Translations under genes and position numbers: made by a program
Notes under the pieces: generated by a model
Told to the model about the DNA's origin: nothing
The model's database searches: none
What the model saw: the letters and a program-made list of their open reading frames with translations, nothing else
In this document: in pieces, positions 25,267 to 29,515 of the stretch
Layout: each line of letters begins with the position of its first letter
How positions within the stretch are numbered: position 1 is the first letter of the stretch
Source of the DNA: JBFWUW01 sp050247075
GTDB taxonomy: Bacteria > Planctomycetota > Planctomycetia > Pirellulales > JBFWUW01
NCBI GenBank assembly: GCA_050247075.1
Contig: JBFWUW010000077.1
Location: forward strand, 1-29,515
Reading direction: 5' to 3'
DNA length: 29,515 bases

Positions 25267-26586
25267 CTAATCCTCATCGCCATTAACATCAGCTTTCTCA
25301 AGATCGTTGTAGACTCGCTCGATGAATTCCTGATCTTCCTCCGACATTTCCAGACTCTGGCGATACTGAAGCGCCTCGGCATCGGCGATAAACTCGACCT
25401 CACCGTGATTTTGACGCACAATTTCCGAAATGTAGCCAATGGTGGTTTTGAAGTACTCTTTTCTGGGATTCGTCTTATTCACACGGTGTTTGTGGAGAGC
25501 CTTGTGCAGGGCATGCTCGAGGGCAGGAGCATTGTCACAAGAAATCATCATGTGAACATCGAACGGAAAAGGGACTGAAGCTCCACCCAATTCATGCACA
25601 CGGTCCAACGGTTCTAGTCTGCGAGTGAGGCCAACTTTGAATACCCCGTCCCCGAACGACCCGAGATTAGAAATGACGTAGACATATCCCGACTTCGTTA
25701 GCTGTGCCTGTGAAATGGCGCGTTGCGACTTCGCTTCAGCCTCGGCCAATCGCACTTTCAATTTCTCCACCTCTTCACTGTGCTGGTCTTTGGCATCAGC
25801 GATGGCTTTGGCGAGTGCTGCCTCGATTGCCTGCCGCTCGCGTTCGAGTTGTTGGATCTCACGCTCCACCTCCTTCGCGAGTTGCTGTTCCTCTCGGATT
25901 TGGGCGCGAATTCTGGCCTGTTCCTCGCGCTCGAATGCCGCTCGAACCACGATCTCGTAATCGCGTCTCAGGTTTGCGAAATACGAAGATTCCTCGGATT
26001 CAGAGACCTCAAATCCAATTCCTCGGCACCGCTCGATGGCGTCTTGAAGTCGCTTCTTGCAATTAGCAAAATTGTTCTGGTTCAGCGCAACGCCGATCCA
26101 CTTGATGTTTTCTTTGAGATACCGGCTGCTAAGATCGTTGGCGCGCTGGTCAAGCGTTTCTTGACGCTCGCGCTGTTGTTCGCGGTCCAAGGTTATTTTT
26201 CGCAGGCTTATGTCGAGATTTCTTAAATCTCGCCTCAAAAGCGAGTTTTCGTCTTGGAGATCCTTGTACTTAACCACTTGCGAGTCGAACGACGCTCGTT
26301 CAGTTGCCAGAGTTGAAGCTCGTTGACTCATCTCGATCTCACGGGCATTCAATGCGCCAAGGGATTCTTGAATGCGGGCCTCCTGACTCTGCTTTTCTTC
26401 TGCTAGCTGCGCATTCACCTGCTTTATACGCTGATCCAACGCGTCGTTACTCGCCTTGATCTGGGCTTCAATTTGAGCATTCTTGCGGCGGGTATCGTCG
26501 TTCGACCGCCGCATTGCGTCCAAAGCAACAAAGGTGCAAATCGCACCAGCGGCAATTCCCAGAATCGCGAAAAAAGCGTATGCCAT
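25267..26586 (-). CDS. SNIPE-like membrane-anchored nuclease (DUF4041 + T5orf172/Mug113 GIY-YIG)
   Basis: A 439-residue protein. Residues about 2-22 (AYAFFAILGIAAGAICTFVA) form one membrane helix, followed by a long coiled coil (about 30-150). Residues about 155-295 match the DUF4041 pattern, including ERCRGIGFEV, the REEQQLAKEVEREIQ helix and a run of charged helix before SQRAISQAQLTKSGYVYVIS. The C-terminal domain (299 to about 390) is T5orf172/Mug113, a GIY-YIG nuclease branch: Tyr 301 and Tyr 303 in GYVYV, FKVGLTRR (316-323), Arg 329, Glu 357 in ALEHALH and KEYFK. This architecture is that of SNIPE, described as cutting phage DNA during injection at the membrane. The ribosome site AAAGGGG lies in the 14-base gap after the upstream gene. 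GC is low (25 of 60 bases at 26221-26280), suggesting transfer. Confidence 0.85.
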   Translation of the reverse strand: MAYAFFAILGIAAGAICTFVALDAMRRSNDDTRRKNAQIEAQIKASNDALDQRIKQVNAQLAEEKQSQEARIQESLGALNAREIEMSQRASTLATERASFDSQVVKYKDLQDENSLLRRDLRNLDISLRKITLDREQQRERQETLDQRANDLSSRYLKENIKWIGVALNQNNFANCKKRLQDAIERCRGIGFEVSESEESSYFANLRRDYEIVVRAAFEREEQARIRAQIREEQQLAKEVEREIQQLERERQAIEAALAKAIADAKDQHSEEVEKLKVRLAEAEAKSQRAISQAQLTKSGYVYVISNLGSFGDGVFKVGLTRRLEPLDRVHELGGASVPFPFDVHMMISCDNAPALEHALHKALHKHRVNKTNPRKEYFKTTIGYISEIVRQNHGEVEFIADAEALQYRQSLEMSEEDQEFIERVYNDLEKADVNGDED

Positions 26587-26600
26587 GCCCTGCCCCTTTA

Positions 26601-27272
26601 CTAACCGTATGTGTTTTCACGCGCAACGGTCACGAACGCGACGATTCTGGTGCATTTTGGGCACTTCTGATCGTCAAGCAGCTTGCGCTGCGTACCTCTG
26701 ACCAGCACTCCACAAGATGAACACTTGGCTTTGACTGTGCCCTCAGTTCGCGTGGCAAGAAGCAAACGGAATTTACCCCCGTGCGGCTCTAGCAGAATCA
26801 ACCCCATCCGCTTCCATGCTTCTACGATTTCCTCGCAACGATTATCTTCGTAACCTATAAGCCGCGAAACCGTTCCAATTTCGATACCGGGCGATCGCTC
26901 CACTTGATCCCAGATTGCGTGGGCCGCCCACATCCATTTCTTAGCCCTTGCCACGTTATCCGTTAAATCATCACTAGCATTTCGATCAATCCGTTTTTGG
27001 CTTTTTAACAGCGCAGCCAAACGGTCCAGACTCTGCAGATCGAAAATCAACGGCGCCCATTGCAGTATTAAGTCGATTGCCTCGACGCTCGAGAATTCTC
27101 TTTGCTCGTACTTGCTTTCATACTGCATCATTCCGTCGACGAATTCGCATGCAGCAAGGGCGCGTTCAATTCCAAGAGAATAAAGGCTGTTTGAGACGGC
27201 GATTTTGGCCGCTGAGAGCAGTTGGTAATATTGGTCTCGATGATAGACCTTTTCGGCCTTGGTCATAGCCAT
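26601..27272 (-). CDS. Unrecognised protein with predicted winged helix and zinc ribbon, operon partner of the nuclease
   Basis: A 223-residue protein from ATG 27272; ATG 27266 is an alternative. The open frame reaches ATG 27395, but that codon lies in a dispersed repeat and the extra residues look non-coding, so I reject it. Residues 1-110 are helical, with LYSLGIERALAACEFVDGMM and AIDLILQWAPLIFDLQSLDR. Residues about 114-172 look like a winged helix (WMWAAHAIWDQV, GIEIGTVSRLIGYEDNRCEE, GLILLEPHGGKFRLLL). The end is a zinc ribbon with Cys 184, 187, 204 and 207 (CSSCG, CPKC). I know no family for it. DNA binding is plausible, so it could regulate the operon or recognise nucleic acid. It precedes the nuclease gene by 14 bases and shares its lower GC, so the two form an operon. 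Confidence 0.75.
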   Translation of the reverse strand: MAMTKAEKVYHRDQYYQLLSAAKIAVSNSLYSLGIERALAACEFVDGMMQYESKYEQREFSSVEAIDLILQWAPLIFDLQSLDRLAALLKSQKRIDRNASDDLTDNVARAKKWMWAAHAIWDQVERSPGIEIGTVSRLIGYEDNRCEEIVEAWKRMGLILLEPHGGKFRLLLATRTEGTVKAKCSSCGVLVRGTQRKLLDDQKCPKCTRIVAFVTVARENTYG

Positions 27273-27388
27273 ATATCTGCCCCATTGAGGCGATGGCAAT
27301 CTCTTAAACAATACGTATCGCTCATGCACTTCCGCTTCCGCGCGAACCGGCTGTAGTACAGCGCGTGGCCAGGGCGCTCGCTCGTCGA

Positions 27389-27465
27389 CACCCATTTTTT
27401 GCCTGAGATGCAGAGATTGTACTCCAAGAACAAGGGGAGTTGCGAGGCAAATCCGACCGGCGGAC
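27389..27465. repeat. Dispersed repeat, left copy flanking the EEP-family gene
   Basis: This segment is related to 28697-28795 in the same orientation. Shared blocks in order are CACCCAT, TTTGCC, AGATTGTA, GAGTT(T)GCGAGGC and CCGACCGGCG. It lies between the defence-like operon and the EEP-family gene. The two copies differ at many positions, so they are old or were acquired separately. Confidence 0.7.
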
Positions 27466-27490
27466 CGGGCCTGTCCCCAGGCAAAACGTA

Positions 27491-28573
27491 CTACTCCTCA
27501 GGCTGTTCCAGGGCACCGGGTTCCTGGAGTGCCTTCACCGCGTCTTCGGCATCCTGGCGGTCCTCGGCGTCGAGGTGCGGTGCCTCTTGTTTCGCTTTGG
27601 CGTCCGGTTCATGGCTTAGGACCACCGAGAGGGGCAGATGGTCCGACCCGATTGACGGCGATGTTCCCAGGGATACCACGCGGAAGTCGTCGGAATGGAA
27701 CAGGTGGTCGAGCGGGTACCGCCAAATCCATGACTTTGCATTGAACGTCGCATACAGGCCCCGCCCTTTCCGTGGATCGAGCAGCCCGCTGACCTCTTGA
27801 AACAGGTCCGTGGTTCGCGACCAGCCCACGTCGTTCATATCGCCCAGGACGACGACGCTTCCGCTATAGCGAACTTCCCGGCCCACCAAGACCAATTCCG
27901 CATCGCGTTTGGTGGTGTCCTCGCCGGGGCGCGGCGGATTGGGATGCACGGCGAAAAGCCTGACGGGATGTCCCGAGCGCAGACGCACCACGGCGTCAAT
28001 GGAAGGGATCGATTCCTTCACCATGGCCCGCACGTCGGCCGAGACGAGTTCGAGCCGTGAATACAGGGCAATGCCGTATTTATTCTCCAGCGGATGCTCG
28101 ACGTGGTGCTTGAACCGTTGGCGCAGGGGTGCCAAGTCGTCGATCCAGCGTTGATTGACTTCGCACAGGACGACGACATCGGGCGATTCCTCGTCGATTA
28201 ATTTCAGCAGTGCGGCCGCGCCTGCATTATCTTGCAGGACGTTTGCCGTCAGAATCCGCAGACGCCCCTCCGCGTTGCTCGATTTGGCCCATTCGACTTG
28301 GCGCGGAGCGACCGGCAAGTATGGAAATATCCAATACAACTGAATACAGACGCAGACCAGCAGCAGTCCCGCCGCGGGCTTCACGTAGGGCTGTTTGTGC
28401 AGGAGGGCCAAGACGGCCAACCAGACGATGGTCGCAATCAGAATTTGAACCCGCGGAAAGTCGCCGATTCGGACCCACCACCAGTTAACCGGAAGCAACG
28501 GCGCGAGGGAACTCACGATCAGAATCGCGGCGATCGAAAGAACCAAATAGATCAGCATGCGCGTGCGGTTCAT
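27491..28573 (-). CDS. Membrane-anchored endonuclease/exonuclease/phosphatase family protein
   Basis: A 360-residue protein starting at ATG 28573; ATG 28558 and ATG 28597 are alternatives. Three hydrophobic helices come first (about 7-27, 43-59, 68-87), then an EEP-fold catalytic domain (about 105-320). Its active-site pattern is complete: LTANVL (Asn 111), LCEVN (Glu 138), FAVHPNPP (His 210), GDMND (Asp 245, Asn 247) and GSDHLPL (Asp 311, His 312). The last 40 residues are charged and low-complexity. The fold cleaves phosphodiester or phosphomonoester bonds in DNA, RNA, inositol phosphates or lipids. With this membrane layout, an extracytoplasmic nuclease or lipid-linked phosphatase is plausible. 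GC is native-like, so it probably does not belong to the defence-like island beside it. Confidence 0.9.
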   Translation of the reverse strand: MNRTRMLIYLVLSIAAILIVSSLAPLLPVNWWWVRIGDFPRVQILIATIVWLAVLALLHKQPYVKPAAGLLLVCVCIQLYWIFPYLPVAPRQVEWAKSSNAEGRLRILTANVLQDNAGAAALLKLIDEESPDVVVLCEVNQRWIDDLAPLRQRFKHHVEHPLENKYGIALYSRLELVSADVRAMVKESIPSIDAVVRLRSGHPVRLFAVHPNPPRPGEDTTKRDAELVLVGREVRYSGSVVVLGDMNDVGWSRTTDLFQEVSGLLDPRKGRGLYATFNAKSWIWRYPLDHLFHSDDFRVVSLGTSPSIGSDHLPLSVVLSHEPDAKAKQEAPHLDAEDRQDAEDAVKALQEPGALEQPEE

Positions 28574-28696
28574 GTCCCTTGTTCGCCATTCCCGCAATCG
28601 TCGGACGTTGTGTGCTGGGTTGAAGCGGCCGTGGTTGGCGGAATGGGGTGTTTCCTTGTCCGGTCTGTACGCGGAGCGGTACTCGGCCCGCTCGGG

Positions 28697-28795
28697 GCAC
28701 CCATCCTTTGCCGTGAATGCTGAGATTGTACCTGAAGATCAGGTGAGTTTGCGAGGCGAGAGATATCGCGGGCAGAAACCCGACCGACCGGCGCT
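28697..28795. repeat. Dispersed repeat, right copy flanking the EEP-family gene
   Basis: Same orientation and block order as 27389-27465, with extra bases inside (around 28760-28780). It also contains CTGAAGATCAG, a small palindromic stretch, at 28732-28742. Together the two copies bracket the EEP-family gene. Confidence 0.7.
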
Positions 28796-28807
28796 CAAGC
28801 CCCCCGC

Positions 28808-28898
28808 GTGGCACGGGCATCTTGCCCGTGGCCCGTCTATTGGTCGTCCAGGCAAGAGCTACTTGAAAGTGAAGACATGGGCGGGACGCCCGTGCCAC
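28808..28898. repeat. Inverted repeat with GTGGCACGGGC arms
   Basis: Arms 28808-28818 and 28888-28898 are exact reverse complements about 70 bases apart. The left arm also forms a local hairpin, CACGGGCATCTTGCCCGTG. This has the form of a dispersed planctomycete-type intergenic repeat, a family I recall but cannot verify here. Confidence 0.75.
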
Positions 28899-28955
28899 GG
28901 GTGGGGTCGTTGCTATTACGAATATATAAAGATAATAAATTACATATTTTATTAC

Positions 28956-28983
28956 TTTACAAATACAGATATTGCTCTATAAT
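28956..28983 (+). promoter_or_regulatory. Near-consensus sigma-70-type promoter
   Basis: TTTACA at 28956-28961 and TATAAT at 28978-28983 are 16 bases apart, inside an AT-rich block from about 28913. This is the best promoter-like match I noticed in the window. No clear gene follows: the nearest plus-strand frame starts at GTG 29011 and is weak, so a small RNA or a gene beyond the window are possible targets. Confidence 0.5.
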
Positions 28984-29301
28984 CCCGTCTGAGCGGCTTT
29001 GCGCGCCGACGTGACTATTGCACGTCCAATGGGCGCAGAAGCCCCTAAACCGCCCAAGCATCGTCGTCCGCCGCGTGCTCGAACAGCATGGCCGTGGCGG
29101 GCGGTCGATCGGGCGAGTCCTTTATTACGGCTACCGTTGCCGGCTGCTCGGCCAATTTGGGAGTGGGATCTTTCTCGCCGCTCCCTCCGCCGACCGGTAC
29201 ATGCCACGGGGCCTGTCCATTTTTTGAAACGCGGTCGTCACGCGGGGCGCTGATGGTGCGCGCTGGGCAGTAGGAGCGTCTCCTGTGGGATGGGCGATTA
29301 T

Positions 29302-29406
29302 CGTTACCTGCACCACACCGCGTGTTGGAACAGGTAGCGCGGCCACGACGACAAAAAACCCCGCGATTTCGCGGAATAGAAGCAGTTCGTTATCTGCACC
29401 ACACCG
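29302..29406. repeat. Pair of 19-bp direct repeats
   Basis: 29302-29320 (CGTTACCTGCACCACACCG) and 29388-29406 differ at one position, with 67 bases between them. Both are followed by related sequence containing GGAACAGG and GTAGCG. A short hairpin, CCGCGATTTCGCGG, lies between them at 29361-29374. Confidence 0.8.
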
Positions 29407-29461
29407 TGAAATGGTGCGGGTAGCGTGGAACAGGAAGCTTCGCATCCCAACATCGGCCCCC

Positions 29462-29515
29462 CACTCCCGGTACTCCGGGAGAGGGGATGGGGGTGAGGGC
29501 AGCGCCGCCATCGAC
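29462..29515. repeat. Partial copy of the palindromic element at 20358, cut by the window end
   Basis: ACTCCCGGTACTCCGGGAGA and the following GGGGATGGGG repeat the core of the element at 20358-20398. The downstream part GTGAGGGCAGCGCCGCCATC is less similar. The window ends before the second half. Confidence 0.75.

Larger units (their letters stand above)
28574..29515. other. Gene-free, repeat-rich region at the window end
   Basis: About 940 bases with no gene I can support. It holds a repeat copy (28697-28795), a GTGGCACGGGC inverted pair (28808-28898), an AT-rich block (28913-28983) with a near-consensus plus-strand promoter, a short hairpin (29361-29374, CCGCGATTTCGCGG), a direct repeat (29302-29406) and a copy of the palindromic element from 20358 at the right edge. 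An 80-codon open frame (29011-29253, plus) follows the promoter, but its arginine- and proline-rich translation is not convincing. Confidence 0.55.

Noticed and set aside
27273..27395. N-terminal extension of the nuclease partner protein to ATG 27395
   Set aside because: The ATG lies within a dispersed repeat and the extra residues have no protein character; ATG 27272 gives a natural start.
29011..29253. 80-codon frame after the AT-rich promoter
   Set aside because: The translation is arginine- and proline-rich with no domain pattern; kept only as a possibility in the promoter finding.
27302..29515. CRISPR array among the repeats near the window end
   Set aside because: Repeats are few, irregularly spaced and dissimilar; no cas gene is present.

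Overview
The window reads as accessory-rich chromosome from a GC-rich bacterium, most likely a member of the Planctomycetota (Pirellulales-like). The reasons are a formylglycine-type sulfatase with a secreted esterase next to it, Nramp-like carriers of an unusual type, a four-S1-domain protein ending in a glycine-rich GDKFGLKW-type tail, several lineage-type proteins I cannot name, and many short dispersed palindromic repeats between genes. The taxonomic call is inference: no rRNA, tRNA or other marker gene is present.

Layout. 1-382: a broken conserved gene, frameshifted by a 40-bp tandem duplication. 785-4263: a membrane-anchored unknown protein converging on a long RecQ helicase. 4509-7171: a small membrane-anchored protein converging on an Nramp-like carrier with a large soluble insert. 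7459-9218: an S1-domain RNA-binding protein translationally coupled to slyX. 9377-12754: one large lipid enzyme joining a fatty acyl-AMP ligase, an acyl carrier domain and an alpha-oxoamine synthase. 13301-16476: a PAP2-like protein, a YfcE-type phosphoesterase and a second Nramp-like carrier. 16747-20342: a secreted DUF4189 protein, a sulfatase and an alpha/beta-hydrolase esterase, which may act together on sulfated and esterified polysaccharide. 20502-24980: a minus-strand group with trpE, an MFS carrier and an undecaprenyl-phosphate sugar transferase. 25146-27272: a lower-GC island. 27491-28573: a membrane-anchored endonuclease/exonuclease/phosphatase-family protein. 28574-29515: no convincing gene, but several repeats, an AT-rich block and a near-consensus promoter.

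The most interesting part is the island at 25146-27272. It holds a two-gene operon. The second gene encodes a membrane-anchored, coiled-coil DUF4041 protein with a C-terminal T5orf172/Mug113 GIY-YIG nuclease domain, the architecture of the anti-phage nuclease SNIPE, which cuts phage DNA as it enters the cell. The first gene encodes an unrecognised protein with a predicted winged helix and a four-cysteine zinc ribbon. Directly after the operon lies the in-frame, high-GC3 tail of another membrane-protein gene, which looks like a scar of insertion or replacement. I read this as a candidate horizontally acquired defence operon with a possibly new partner.

A second candidate is the acyl-AMP ligase-ACP-oxoamine synthase fusion, predicted to activate a fatty acid, hold it on its own carrier domain and condense it with an amino acid, giving a sphingoid-like or other alpha-oxoamine lipid. 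The dispersed repeats are also notable: in at least three cases an inverted repeat overlaps the stop codon of the neighbouring gene.
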